Below, one piece after another: positions 51,394-62,473 of a stretch of 64,000 nucleotides of DNA. Source of the stretch: Amyelois transitella. Taxonomy: Eukaryota > Arthropoda > Insecta > Lepidoptera > Pyralidae. Position numbers and translations under genes: made by a program. The first letter of the stretch is position 1. Each line of letters starts with the position of its first letter. The stretch is from contig NC_083534.1 of assembly GCF_032362555.1 (NCBI RefSeq), positions 3,767,001 through 3,831,000 on the forward strand, given 5' to 3'. The notes beneath the pieces were generated by a model. It was not told the DNA's origin, did not search any database, and worked only from the letters and a program-made list of their open reading frames with translations.

Positions 51394-53331
51394 ATGCCTA
51401 AAAGAAGAAGCCAACCAGTTTCAAAGGCGTCATGGAGCCAAGATCAACTACGCAGAGGGTTCAACCTGGTGGCGGATGGAAAACCTATTCGAGAAGCAGC
51501 GCGATCTTGTGGTGTACCGTTTTCTACGCTTCAAGAAAGGATAAAGAACAAGAACAGTAATAAACCACAACTGGGACGAAACACTGTCTTCACGAGGGAG
51601 CAAGAAAACGAAATGGCTACGCAGGTTAAGTTCCTTGGTAAAATATTTTACGGGTGCACTTCGCTTCAAATTAGGAAAATGGCATACGAATATGCTGTAA
51701 AAAATAACATTAAGCATAATTTTAATGACACTTTTGAACTTGCTGGCAAGGATTGGCTCAAAGGATTTATAAAAAGAAATCACTTATCTATCAGGAAAGC
51801 TCAAGGTATGAGTCTGAATAGAGCAACTGCTTTTAACAAAAACGAAGTTGGTATGTTTTTCAAACTTCTTACAGAGCTAATGGATAAATACAAGTTTCTG
51901 CCAAGAAACATATGGAACGTAGACGAAACTGGGATTTCCGCAGTGCAAGACCCCGGAAAAATTGTGGCAGAGAAAGGACAGAAACGTGTAGGTTCTATTA
52001 CTAGCGGAGAGAGAGGAAAGACTGTGACAGCTGTGTGTGCTGTAAATGCTACCGGAGTCTACGTCCCACCAATGCTAATTTATCCACGACAGAGACATTC
52101 ATCTGCTTTAGAAACAGACGGCCCTCGAGGGGCAGTCTATCGGTGCTCGAAAAATGGCTGGATTAATGAAGATCTCTTTGTAGATTGGCTTAAGCATTTT
52201 GCAGAATTCACCAAGCCTTCAGAAAACGAGCCCATATTGCTGGTCCTGGACAACCATGCAAGCCACATTTCTTTGAGAGCTTATGAATTTTGCAAAGGCA
52301 ACAACATAGTGATGTTATCATTACCACCACATGGCTCGCATAGAATACAACCCCTAGATGTTTCCGTCTATGGTCCATTGAAAGCAGCCTATAAACAAGA
52401 ATGTAATCTTTTTATAAAGAATCAATTGGGAAAAAAGATAACACAAAATGATCTCGCTTCACTGTTCAGAAAAGCTTTTCAAAAAATAGCAACCATTCCA
52501 AAAGCTGAAGCAGGTTTTGCTGCTACAGGAATATATCCTTTAAACCCCGACGTATTTACAGACGAAGATTTTGTGGCTGCTGAAATTTTAAATAGTAACG
52601 AAGTTGTAGTTTCGACAGAAGAAGTAAGAGACCGGGATAACAAGACACCAGAAGCCCAAATCATATTAGATGAATCAATAACACATGACCCACCAACTCA
52701 TTCTCAGACCATTTTATCTAAATCACCATCTCTTATTGATGTAATTGAACCAGTCTCAACAAATAATACACCAATAATTTCCGCATTTGAGCAGCCGAGC
52801 AATATTTATACAAACCCCATTCCTTCTACCTCAGGAAGTGGTAATACTATCACAGTTAGGGATCTTCTGCCACTGCCAAGTAAGTCGATGGAAAAGACAA
52901 AAAATATACTATCTCGCAAGCAGCATGCATCAGTCCTGACAGGAACTCCTAACAAACAAGCATTGATTGAGAAAGAAAACAGAAAAATTTTAAAAGAGAA
53001 AAAACTTAAAATAAAACCTGAAAAAAAGACAATTAAAAGAAAAGGAAAATCGATCGAAGTGAAAAAGGCTAAAAGAAGAGTGCTTCAAGACAAAAACAAG
53101 CGTAATGATAGTACATCGGACTCGGAAATAGAAATGACAGACTTACGTGAAGATGAAGACACTGATGCTGATGATGATTATGAAAATAAATGTATCATTT
53201 GCGATGATTATGGGCAAAATAACGAGCTGTGGTATAGATGTGTACTGTGTGGCCTCTGGGCACATGCTGAATGCTCTGGTTGTGACTCTCCAGAGGGTTA
53301 TATCTGTGACTTATGCCATAACAAACCTTGA
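51394..53331 (+). CDS. Pogo/Tigger-like DDE transposase with C-terminal PHD finger (645 aa)
   Basis: This nuclear enzyme excises and inserts the surrounding element at TA. Domains in order: a psq-type helix-turn-helix (residues 13-51, SWSQDQLRRGFNLV and REAARSCGVPFSTLQERI), a CENP-B/Tc5-type DNA-binding half (66-150, with FELAGKDWLKGFIKR), then the DDE_1 catalytic domain. The acidic triad is Asp177 (NVDETG), Asp286 (LVLDNHASH) and Asp322 (QPLDVSV). A serine/proline-rich linker and a lysine-rich nuclear signal (about 534-575) follow. A PHD finger (598-642) has CIIC, CVLC, HAEC and CDLC pairs. Start ATG follows a splice acceptor. No stop or frameshift breaks the frame. A zinc-finger tail occurs in some insect Tigger/jerky-like proteins. 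Confidence 0.92.
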   Translation: MPKRRSQPVSKASWSQDQLRRGFNLVADGKPIREAARSCGVPFSTLQERIKNKNSNKPQLGRNTVFTREQENEMATQVKFLGKIFYGCTSLQIRKMAYEYAVKNNIKHNFNDTFELAGKDWLKGFIKRNHLSIRKAQGMSLNRATAFNKNEVGMFFKLLTELMDKYKFLPRNIWNVDETGISAVQDPGKIVAEKGQKRVGSITSGERGKTVTAVCAVNATGVYVPPMLIYPRQRHSSALETDGPRGAVYRCSKNGWINEDLFVDWLKHFAEFTKPSENEPILLVLDNHASHISLRAYEFCKGNNIVMLSLPPHGSHRIQPLDVSVYGPLKAAYKQECNLFIKNQLGKKITQNDLASLFRKAFQKIATIPKAEAGFAATGIYPLNPDVFTDEDFVAAEILNSNEVVVSTEEVRDRDNKTPEAQIILDESITHDPPTHSQTILSKSPSLIDVIEPVSTNNTPIISAFEQPSNIYTNPIPSTSGSGNTITVRDLLPLPSKSMEKTKNILSRKQHASVLTGTPNKQALIEKENRKILKEKKLKIKPEKKTIKRKGKSIEVKKAKRRVLQDKNKRNDSTSDSEIEMTDLREDEDTDADDDYENKCIICDDYGQNNELWYRCVLCGLWAHAECSGCDSPEGYICDLCHNKP

Positions 53332-54309
53332 CCGGTATTATCAACCGACTGACTGGTTTTACCCTCCGTGGTGTCGAATACCAGTCAAAGTAGTTTTTTT
53401 TTTAAGACTAATTATGCCAAAATTGTTTCAGTTATTGATCTCAATTAATGTGATTTAGTTAGAAGATTACCTAAAGTTTTGTTATCGATAAGATTAATAA
53501 AGGAATATTGATTATTATTTGATTTGTGATTATTTCTCCTTAAGCGACCGGTAATACCCATTCTTACCCTACCTACATCTTCATCTCCGTCCAAAGTCAC
53601 CAATATTTTCATGCAGGCATCGGTTAAGATACCCTTCTTTTTTTGATCTTTTTGTGACCGCGGGTTAAAAACGTTTCTGTTTACGCGATCCATCATTATT
53701 TACGACCATCGATCGTAGACTAAACGGAACGTCTTGTTTAAAAGACGTTGATTTACGAGAATACAAAACAGCAATGAAAATTCAGGTTGAATATAATTAT
53801 AATACAAGTTGCATACTGGTGCTTCGCTCTCGTGGGAATTCCGAATGTTATACTGCACAGTAATTAACATAGTCACTGGGTCATAGCCTTGGTGCTCTGA
53901 AATTTGAAAAAAAAAGATTTCTATTCCAAAATCAAAAATAACATTACCTACCAACGTACTTACGTACCTACATAAGAACATTTATCATTTATGAATATGC
54001 ATGCGGTAACGTCGTCTGACCGTGGTATCCTCAGACTAAGTACTTTAATGGTAGTATTAAATCATTTTTTTAAATAACAGAATAGAATAGATTTATTATA
54101 CAAGGTATTACTTATTAACGTCACATAACTTAAATCTAATTATAACTACTGCCGCTTCCAAAGCGCAGGTGTAGAAGAAGCGGCGGACAAACTACACTGC
54201 AGCATTTTCATCGGACGTCAATTTAAAAAAATAGATCTCTTAAATCTAAATCATGGACGAATGCACATTGTCAACATTAAAAAACATGAATGAATTCTGA
54301 AAACATAGG

Positions 54310-54562
54310 TACATACATACCTACATACTTATAATCACGTCTATATCTCTTTAGGGGTAGACAAAGCTAACAATCTTGAAAAGTCTGATAGGCCACGTTC
54401 GGCTTAATGATAGAATTGAGATTAAAATAGTGTTTGAATCTCAATTCTATCTATTCTATATATTCTGTTGAGATTCAAATGACAGGTTGATAGCCCATCG
54501 CCTAAAAGAAAAATCTCAAGTTTATAAGCCTATCCCTTAGTCTCATTTTACGACATCCATGC
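54310..54562 (-). repeat. SINE-A with a small inverted duplication
   Basis: GATTCAAATAG is followed by an inverted GAATCTCAATTCTATC block before the body resumes. Confidence 0.7.
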
Positions 54563-54706
54563 GAAATAAAAAAAAATAATAAAACATAGGTCCTAAAATA
54601 TAATATACCTAATGGATATAGATTTCAATAATCGAACATTGAACCGTTTCGATTTCGTTTTTAAGCCACTTGAGAACTGATTTAGACCATCCATTTACAT
54701 CATTTA

Positions 54707-54973
54707 CTAGCTACGCCCGCGACTTCGTTCGCGTGGAATAGTTATTTTAGGCACATTGAAGCCCTCAAGGATGAATAATTTTCCCCGTTTTTCTTTCACA
54801 TACTCCTTTATGTCTTTGCTCCCTATAGTTGCAGCGTGATGTTGTATAGCCTAAAGCCCTCCTCGATAAATGGCCTATTCAACGCAAATACAATGTTTCA
54901 ATTCGAACTAGAAGTTCCTGAAATTAGCGCGTTCAAACAAACAAACTCTTCAGCTTTATAATAATAGTATAGA
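54707..54973 (-). mobile_element. Helitron-like element H1
   Basis: CTAG at 54707-54710, TC start at 54972-54973. Confidence 0.8.
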
Positions 54974-55451
54974 TACTCGTATCGTCTTTACACTGCTATT
55001 GATTCTATCAGCTTATTTTCCCACAACTTCTCATAAATATAGTCGTCGCAGATAGGACATTATGTCTTAACACCTCTACGTAACACAATGCTAAGAGTTA
55101 ACCCCAAAAATATCTGATACAAGTGCAAGACTGAAAATAAAGTAGATGTAATATTTTCGGCCGATAATATTGACGCATTTGCTGTTTAATACACGCCCCT
55201 TCAATTCTAAAAATACCATGCGTCTTGCTGTCTGCTTCTCCAGTTGCCTGGAGTCACTCATCCTGACAACAAAGGACAAGGATTTCCCGCGTTTTTTTAC
55301 GTCAATTCGCAAAACTTTTTTTTAATGAAAAAATAATAAAGATTTTTAAATTGAGAAGTGCGCGGCATCTGAATTTTATTATTTAGAAAAGGAGTTTTTT
55401 TTTAATTTTTAATGCGGAAAATTTAATTGTGATTTTAAAAAAAACGGTAAA

Positions 55452-55580
55452 ATGTGTTCGTTAAAACTTTTTGTGTTTCTTATGTTTGTGTTTATGTATT
55501 TGGAAGTGAACGCAAAATTGTCGGACGGGGATTCGAGTGAAACCGTGCAGGAACCACCACAGCATCAGAAACAACCAAAG
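55452..55580 (+). CDS. Secreted protein exon 1
   Basis: 43 codons with the signal peptide, donor GTAATC, phase 0. Confidence 0.75.
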
Positions 55581-58500
55581 GTAATCATTATGACCTCTAC
55601 AGGCCTACATACATATGGTCACGTCTATATCCCTTGCGGGGTAGACAGAGCCAACAGTCTTGTAAAGACTGAATGGCCAGCCACGTTTAGCTATTTAGCT
55701 CAATTCTATCATTAAGCGGCTTAATGATAGAATTGAGATTAAATTGTGACAGGTTGCTAGCCCATCACCTAAAAAAGAATCCCAAGTTTGTAAGCCTATC
55801 CCTTAGTCGCCTTTTACGACATCCATGGGAAAGAGATGGAGTGGTCCTATTCTTTTTGTATTGGGGCCGTGTGGTTCCCGGGCCTATATATATTGGAAAG
55901 AAGTTGTATATTTAAGCACATAGCGTAGAAATTAGCGTAGTGACGTAGAAAAACAAATACATAGTGCCGAGGTGGAAATAAAAAAAAATTACATAATAAA
56001 AAATTGCATAACATTTACATTGTAGATGGGTAGGTACAAATACAAATTATCTTTATTGCCCATAAAAAATACATATGTGGTAGAAACATATATTATGAAT
56101 ATGTTGAGCAAAGGTGGGCTTATCGCTAAGCAACCAACTTTACCTACACATCACCCCAATAATCTAGTGATTATTAAGTAAGTAAGTAAGTTAGTAAGTA
56201 ATTGCTTTATTGTTCACTAAAGGAGTACATTACAAATAAAAACGGTACAGTACAAAGGCGGGCTTATCCCTAAGTGGAATCTCTTCCAGCCAACCTGAGA
56301 TAGATCCTAAGATGATCCATAACGATGTGACCATGGTTCAAATCTTTCCTATGCTCTTAAAGCGAGAGAAAAACACCCATGAAACCTGCACATTCAGCCA
56401 ACTGAATGTGAACATTGTCAAAATTGCATGGGATACCGGCAAGATTGCAGATATATGTAACAGGCACAGGAGTCACATCGTAAAACCTCATCAAATCCAG
56501 GGTCGTGGTCAGAGGTTGACCTCGGGCTCCTCCAGACAGGTGTGGACGTAATAGGGATTAACGGTAGATACGTAGGTAAGCCAATAAAAATCTAAATGAT
56601 CATGATCGGTTCAATATTTCCGCAGATTAACCATGGATGTCGTAAAATGTGCGCCGTGTGGTTCCCGGCACCAATACAAAAAAGAATAGGACCATTCCCT
56701 CTCTATTTTTCATGGATGTCGTAAAAGGCAAATAAGGGATAGGCTTACAAACTTGGGATTCTTTTGGGCGATGGGCTGGCAACCTGTCACTATTTGAATC
56801 TCAATTCTATTATCAAGCCAAAAAGCTGAACGCGGCCTATCAGTCTTCAACTGAATTTTGAATGCTGAATATGTGTATTATAATCACGTCCCTATCTCTT
56901 ACTGGATAGACAGAGCCAACAGTCTCGACATTAAAATACTACGTTCAGCTGTATGGCACAATGATGCCATTGAGATACAAAAATTTAATTCGCAATGCAA
57001 ATAAAAAAAATATACACGAGGCGTTCAGAAAAACACTTCGACCGACCGCCGCCGTCATTGTGGCTATTCTAAAATTTTATAACACATTATAAAATTCGAT
57101 AATAACTCGTCTAAAATAATATTCGCTCGTAAAATATGTCACGAGTGGCAGGGTTGGCAAGGCGGATTGACGCGGTAGTTTTTTTTTTTTATTTGTAGAA
57201 AAAAAAGTCCGTTTGGATACCACGAATGTTTTTTTTTAATTTGGTCCACTGACTGGCTGCACAAGAAACAAGGTGAGCGATATTATTAAAAGACGCTTAT
57301 TAATTTTAGACCTTGTCGTACCTACTCATGTTATGCGAATAAAAAATGTAATTTGAATTAGAACATGAAGTTGAAGAACTTCTCGGAGCGAACACAGCGT
57401 ACACATGTCATGTAGCTATCAGGTTAATCATAGATATTGATATCCCATAAACAATAAAAAAAAAAAAAAATACATAACAGTTCTTAAATTAAAATAGGTA
57501 CTGATACAATACTATAATTCCAACACATGCTGGTCTCGTTACGAAGTAAAACCATAGACTGAGCCGCTCTTTCACCTCTTTGTTTAAAAATTACTGAAAG
57601 AGTTCAATCAAGTAACAAACTTGCGATTCTTCTTTTAGGCGATGTTCTAGCAACCTGTCGCGTTTGAATCTCAATTCTATCATTAAGTTATACAGCTGAA
57701 CGTGGCGTTTAAGATACAAACATACATACATGTATGTTTGTATATTCCTACTTAAAATCAAGTATTAAAAAAACTAAAACAGAAAACAAAAGACGTCACT
57801 ATAATAATTGTACCAGTGAACTGTGATAAAATGAAGGACATTCAGAAATAATCGTTATTTTTCGGGGTGCGCCTACGCATCTACGCTGTTTATGTCACAT
57901 AAACATTGCTTATTGTCGACATATTTGTTATTTATTACGTCACTAGCTCTCACCCGCATCTTCCCTCGCAGTCATTGTTTTGGACTTTTCCCTGGATTTA
58001 CAATAAGAAGGTGGTGGAATAGGTAAGGTGCCCGGTTAAATTCGTAATGCGCAGAAAGGCTCAGGTTCAAATACCACCTCGGCTATGTTATTTTCCAATT
58101 TACCAATGACTATTTTCAGACTTATGTACATTAGTTTAAATACTAACCGATGCTCTCACGGTGAGGTAAAACATCGTGAGGAAACCTGCACATTTTTTTA
58201 TTTTAGGGGTTGATTTAAACAAAAGAAAAGTACTTATACTATATGTATTAGAGCGCGAGTTTTAACTATATGCATATCAAATTTCATTCGATTTGCTCCA
58301 GCGGTTTAGCTTTTTTACAATATTTACATACATAGGTACATATGGTCACGTCTTTATCCCTTGCGAAGTAGACAGAGCCAATAGTCTTAAAAAGACTGAA
58401 TGGCCACGTTCAGCTATTTGGCTTAATGATAGAATTGAGATTCAAATAGTGACAGGTTGCTAGCCCATCGCCTAAAAAAGAATTCCAAGTTTGTAAGCCT

Positions 58501-61500
58501 AGTCGCGTTTTACGACATCCATGGGAAAGAGATGGAGTGGTCCCATTCTTTTTTGTATTGGTGCCGGGAACCACACAGCACTTGGGCTAATTTGCGGAAA
58601 TATTGAACCGATCATTTAGGTTTTTATTGGCTTACCTACGTATCTACCGTTAATCCCTATTACGTCCACACCTGTCTGGAGGAGCCCGGGGTCAGCCTCT
58701 GACCACGACCCTGGATTTGATGAGGTTTTACGATGCGACTCCTGTGCCTGTTACATATATCTGCGATCTTGCCGGTATTCCATACAATATTGACAATGTT
58801 CACATTCAGTTGGCTGAATGTGCAGGTTTCGTGTATGTTTTGTCTCTCGCTATAAGATTGAGCATAGGATAGATTTGAATTTATTTAGTTACAGAATCAG
58901 CATTGCCATTCAAATTGGCAATGCTGCCAGCCTTCTAGGCACACTCCCGCATGTTGATGCTATGCAGGGACTGTACAATTTAGAAATTAAAGTTTAGTTT
59001 GTTAGTCATCTTTTTTCTTTATTTTTAGTTACAATATTTATGTGGTTATTTTATGTATGTATGTATGTTTATGAAGGTAAAGCGTGACGATGATCCGGAA
59101 CTATTCGTGCGCGAGTCCTAATCGCACATGGCCGATTTTTTTTTGTAATATCTTAAAAATCAGCCGTGCAGTACGTTACATTCCTTCTTTGATATTTTAC
59201 GTCCACGCCTGTCCATTTCAAAACTAAATAAAATTATCGTCGAGCGATTCTTAGAAACGGTGCCAAGAAAACGTAGGTACCTAGATCAATTTCACATTTG
59301 GGTGAATTAAAATATTTTGTCGCTAATCGTTTTTATTTATTCTTTATTTAAACAGCTGAACGTGGCCTATCATTCTTTTCAAGACTGTTGGCTCTGTCTA
59401 CCCCGCAAGGGATATAGACGTGATTATATGTATGTATGTTATTCTTAATTGTAACAATTACTTAAGAATAGGAGCACTCCATCTCTTTCCCATGGATGTC
59501 GTAAAGGCGACTAAGGGATAGGCTTACAAACTTGGGATTATTTTTTTAGGCGATGGGCTAGCAACCTGTCACTATTTGTCACTGTTATCATTAAGCCAAG
59601 CAGCTGAACGTGGCCTATCTGTCTTTTGAAGACTGTTTCACTCTGTTTACCCCGCAAGGGAAAATCTAAATATTGTTTTTAATGGCTTCAGATGGTAGAA
59701 ACAAGTGGTGCTGGTGGTCCGGCGCTGATGTTTGCTGAGGAGTTGAAGATCACTCTAGAACGATACTTATTCGGGCTATGTCCTCAGACTTTCAAGGTAC
59801 AATTAAATTGTAATCCGAATTTTGTTATAACTATTAAATTGAATGAAACTAATAGAAAGTACCTAAAACATACATAAAAAAAAATTAAATAAAATAAAAA
59901 TCATTTATTTCAGGTTTAAAAACCGTTTGTCGTAAAAGGCGACTATGTCGGGATAGGCTTACAAACTTGGGATTCTTTTTAAGGCGATGGGCTAGCAACC
60001 TGTCACTATTTGAATCACAATTCTATCATTAAACCAAACAGCTGAACGTGGCCATTCAGTCTTTTCAAGGCTGTTGGCTCTGTCTAACCCGCGAGGGATA
60101 TAGACGTGACCATATGTACCTATGTATGTATTTATAACCAATGATGTTTAACCATACGTTTTGACAATTATTAAGCGATATGAAGTATCCTATAATAATG
60201 AATAAAAATGTGGAATTTGAATATGTATGTATGTATGTATAACCAAATGAATAAAAATGTTGAATTTGAATATGTATGTATGTATGTATAACCAATGTTG
60301 TTAAACCATACGTTTTGACAATAATTAATCGATATGAAGTATCCTATAATAATGAATGAAAATGTGGAATTTGAATTTGAATATGTATGTATGTATGTAA
60401 TAATTGCCAGCAATAAAAAACTACAAACATTTCCAAGCGCAGTCTCGTTGGTTTCAGATGCCGCTGGGGAAGAACAAGAACGCCACAGTCTTCACCTGCG
60501 ACCTGGACACTGAACAGCAGGACTTGGCGGGAAGGTAAATACATATACACAACCAATCTCCCAGCGGTGATTCCCATACGTAGACATAAGTACTTAGTAT
60601 AACTTACCTACCTGTATATTTACCTAGAGGCCGCCCGCGACTTCGTCCGCATGGAAACCCTATCAATCCCGCGGGAACTCTGGGATAAAAAGTAGCCTAT
60701 GTGTTATTCTGGGTCTTCAGCTACCTACATACCAAATTTCATGGTAATCGGTTCAGTAGTTTTTGCGTGAAAGAGTAACAAACATCCATACATCCATACA
60801 AACTTTCGCCTTTATAATAGTAGAAGGATAGTAGAAGGATTCCACTTCATTCAACACATAGACAGCCCAACATAAATGCTATGTAATTCCAAGGGTGGGG
60901 CCTAGCTACCTATAGCACAGGTTCCTTCAGGAACCTATAACAGGAACTAGCCTCCAGCCAGAGGTGAACTCTGTTGATACCAAGCAATTAAATAAAATGT
61001 ATAAAACCTAGTTATAAAATGATCTTAAGGCTCACCTTTTTAAAGAGGAAAATAAACGTATTTTTAATTATTATTATTATATATTACGAGACAAAATGAG
61101 TTAGCCGTGCGGTTCCCGGCATCCACAGATAAATAATAGGACTACTCCATCTCTTGCCCATGGATTTCGTTAAAAGCGACTAAGGGATAGGCTTATATAC
61201 TTGGGATTCCTCTTTTAGGCGATGGGCTAGGGACCTGTCATTATTTAAATCTTCATTCTATCATTAAGCCAAACAGCTGTATGTACGTGGCCTTTCAGTC
61301 TTTTGATGACTGTTGGCTCTGTCTACCCCGCAAGGGATATAGACGTGATTTTATGTTATTTAATGTTTTGAGTTAGCCTCGAAGTAAGTTCGAGACTGAT
61401 GCTAACTCAACTACATTATTGAACGTGGACTAATAGCCCGCCCGTAGCGCGACGCCATCTTTATTTTTACATTTTACATGCATTAAGTTTTAATTAGTAC

Positions 61501-62119
61501 CTACCAAAATATAAGTATATTTTCCAGACTGGCAACACTTGCTCTGCGAGCGCACTCCGCGTCGCGCACAGACTGCCTGCGGTTCGGCTCCGCGCTCGCC
61601 AACACGCTCGGCGAACTTGCTCGGACCGCCGCCAACAGGGCCGCTATGAATGCTTGTAAGATCTTGACATTTAAAGTAAAAAAATATATTTATTTCTTCA
61701 CAAAAAACACATATAAGTAACATTAGTACATAGCATCAATCTTAAGCTAGATATTTTCTCACTAATAAAATTCTTATAATCTTTAGTGTCCTATAATAAT
61801 GAATTTGACAATTATTAAGCGATATGAAGTATCCTATAATGATGAATAAAAATTTTGAATTTTAATTTGAATCTAATAATAAAGGCATGACCACGCTTAA
61901 AGCAGGTTATAAGGAGCAAAAGATGAGAATATAAACGTATTCGAACGATTATATATGTATGTTTGTATGTATTTTACAGCATCAAGCGAAGCGAACAAAA
62001 AGCGAAAATTATCCAAGAGTCAAAAAGCGAAAATCCAAGCGAAGCAGCGCACAGCGCTGGCTGTCAAGAAGAAGGCTGCCGCAGCCGCCGCCGCCGCTGC
62101 TGCTAAAATGGCGGCCTAG
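55452..62119 (+). CDS. Secreted protein of unknown function, gene span (5 exons, 192 aa)
   Basis: Exons are 55452-55580, 59692-59796, 60458-60534, 61528-61655 and 61980-62119; all junctions are GT-AG and all phases agree. The first exon has a classical signal peptide (MCSLKLFVFLMFVFMYLEVN-A). A polar Gln/Pro segment and a conserved-looking middle (GGPALMFAEELKITLERYLF, GLCPQTFKMPL, FTCDLDTEQQDLAGRLATLA) follow. Three cysteines lie in the mature protein. The C terminus is strikingly basic, then alanine-rich (KKRKLSKSQKAKIQAKQR, a ten-Ala run, KMAA). Intron 1 is 4.1 kb and repeat-filled. AATAAA at 62131. No family was recognised. Confidence 0.75.
55606..55875 (-). repeat. SINE-A with inverted internal duplication
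   Basis: An inverted CAATTCTATCATTAAGC block sits next to its direct copy; ends GGGCCGTGTGG in opposite orientation. Confidence 0.75.
56195..56300 (+). repeat. LINE 3' end fragment (family Y)
   Basis: ACAAAGGCGGGCTTATCCCT and CTCTTCCAGCCAACC. Confidence 0.5.
56330..56848 (+). repeat. Left arm of a large inverted repeat (SINE-B + SINE-A)
   Basis: SINE-B (56330-56560), a 70-bp unique link (GTAGATACGTAGGTAAGCC) and SINE-A (56651-56848) occur in the same order, inverted, at 58328-58880. Confidence 0.8.
57000..57616. other. Loop of the inverted repeat
   Basis: AT-rich intron sequence with no recognised feature except a plus SINE-A 3' piece at 57617-57740. Confidence 0.4.
58020..58190 (+). repeat. 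SINE-B head and body start
   Basis: GTGCCCGGTTAAATTCGTAA, GGTTCAAATACCACCTCG and ATCGTGAGGAAACCTGCAC. Confidence 0.7.
58328..58880 (-). repeat. Right arm of the large inverted repeat (SINE-A + SINE-B)
   Basis: Reverse complement of the left arm with scattered differences. SINE-A is complete with its ATGT tail on the loop side. Confidence 0.8.
59352..59662 (+). repeat. SINE-A 3' end and a second nearly full copy
   Basis: 3' end with tail at 59352-59438; another copy from AATAGGAGCACTCC at 59466 ends 30 bp from the exon 2 acceptor. Confidence 0.75.
59692..59796 (+). CDS. Secreted protein exon 2
   Basis: 35 codons, MVETSGAGGPALMFAEELKI to CPQTFK, acceptor GGCTTCAG, donor GTACAA. Confidence 0.75.
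59928..60132 (+). repeat. SINE-A without its 5' end
   Basis: Starts at the GTCGTAAAAGGCGACTA block; tail TATGTACCTATGTATG. Confidence 0.75.
60135..60405. repeat. Locally tandem LINE-like 3' ends with (ATGT)n spacers
   Basis: TGTGGAATTTGAATATGTATG recurs three times and CCATACGTTTTGACAAT twice (about 154 bp apart). Confidence 0.7.
60458..60534 (+). CDS. Secreted protein exon 3
   Basis: MPLGKNKNATVFTCDLDTEQ then QDLAG, acceptor GGTTTCAG, donor GTAAAT. Confidence 0.75.
60624..60828 (-). mobile_element. Helitron-like element H2
   Basis: Complete, almost identical to 44089-44285; the TC-start side (TAGAAGGATAG) is doubled. Confidence 0.8.
61104..61352 (+). repeat. SINE-A, full-length copy
   Basis: GCCGTGCGGTTCCCGGCATC to GACGTGATTTTATG; a SINE-T scrap follows at 61370-61402. 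Confidence 0.8.
61528..61655 (+). CDS. Secreted protein exon 4
   Basis: LATLALRAHSASRTDCLRFG to NRAAMNA. GC-rich compared with flanks; acceptor TTTTCCAG, donor GTAAGA. Confidence 0.75.
61980..62119 (+). CDS. Secreted protein exon 5 (terminal)
   Basis: SSEANKKRKLSKSQKAKIQA to the Ala run and TAG 62117-62119. Acceptor ATTTTACAG. Confidence 0.75.
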
Positions 62120-62244
62120 TGTAGAATAATAATAAATAAATAAATCGACACGAGTCTAGTTTATTGGTGTCCACCCAAAGGTTGACTGGAAGATAGCCAT
62201 AAGGAACATAACCATATAAATAAATAAATAGTATATAAGTAGGT

Positions 62245-62473
62245 ACGGGACAAATTACACAGATTGAGTTAGCCTCGAAGTGAGTTCCGAGACTTGTGTT
62301 ACGAGATACTAACTCAACGATACTGTATTTTATAATAAATACTTGTATAGATAAACATCCAAGACCCGGGCCAATCAGAAAAAGTTATTTTCTCATCATG
62401 CCCTGGCCGGAATTCGAACCCGGGACCTGCGGTGTCGCAGACAAGCGTATTACCGCAGCGCCACAGAGGCCGA
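62245..62473 (-). repeat. SINE-T, full-length copy
   Basis: Close to the family consensus with both promoter boxes. Confidence 0.85.

Larger units (their letters stand above)
50942..53569 (+). mobile_element. Pogo/Tigger-type DNA transposon, apparently intact
   Basis: Terminal inverted repeats of about 24 bp: left 50942-50965 starts GGGTAGAACCGGGTAATACC; right 53546-53569 reads GGGTAAGAATGGGTATTACC on the minus strand. Both run into GGTC. TA lies outside each end (50940-50941, 53570-53571). The motif GACCGGTATTACC or its inverse recurs near both ends and inside the 5' UTR intron (51318-51346). A 645-codon ORF is uninterrupted, and an AATAAA lies at 53496-53501. Length is 2628 bp. Confidence 0.9.
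53572..55451. other. Spacer between the pogo element and the secreted-protein gene
   Basis: Contains a family X repeat (54083-54280), a SINE-A (54310-54562) and Helitron H1 (54707-54973). Minus frames at 53575-53696, 53890-53981 and 55091-55312 have some exon-like edges (for example CAG before AGCACCAAGGC) but no recognised protein, and are not called. Confidence 0.45.

Noticed and set aside
51448-53458. ORFs antisense to or out of frame with the pogo transposase
   Set aside because: They overlap the 645-codon ORF, which has clear domains.
53575-53696. Minus frame (KKKGILTDACMKILVTLDGD) ending at a GT exactly at the pogo insertion point
   Set aside because: Looked like an exon cut by the transposon, but the upstream acceptor lacks a pyrimidine tract and no protein family was recognised.
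53890-53981. Minus frame EHQGYDPVTMLITVQYNIRN with CAG before it and GTATGC after
   Set aside because: Splice edges are plausible, but phase with neighbouring frames cannot be confirmed and there is no known homologue.
55091-55312. Minus 73-codon ORF upstream of the secreted-protein gene
   Set aside because: No recognised domain or good donor; could be chance in an AT-rich spacer.
60135-60405. (ATGT)n-rich ORFs with HTYIHTYSN peptides
   Set aside because: Microsatellite and LINE-tail translation.
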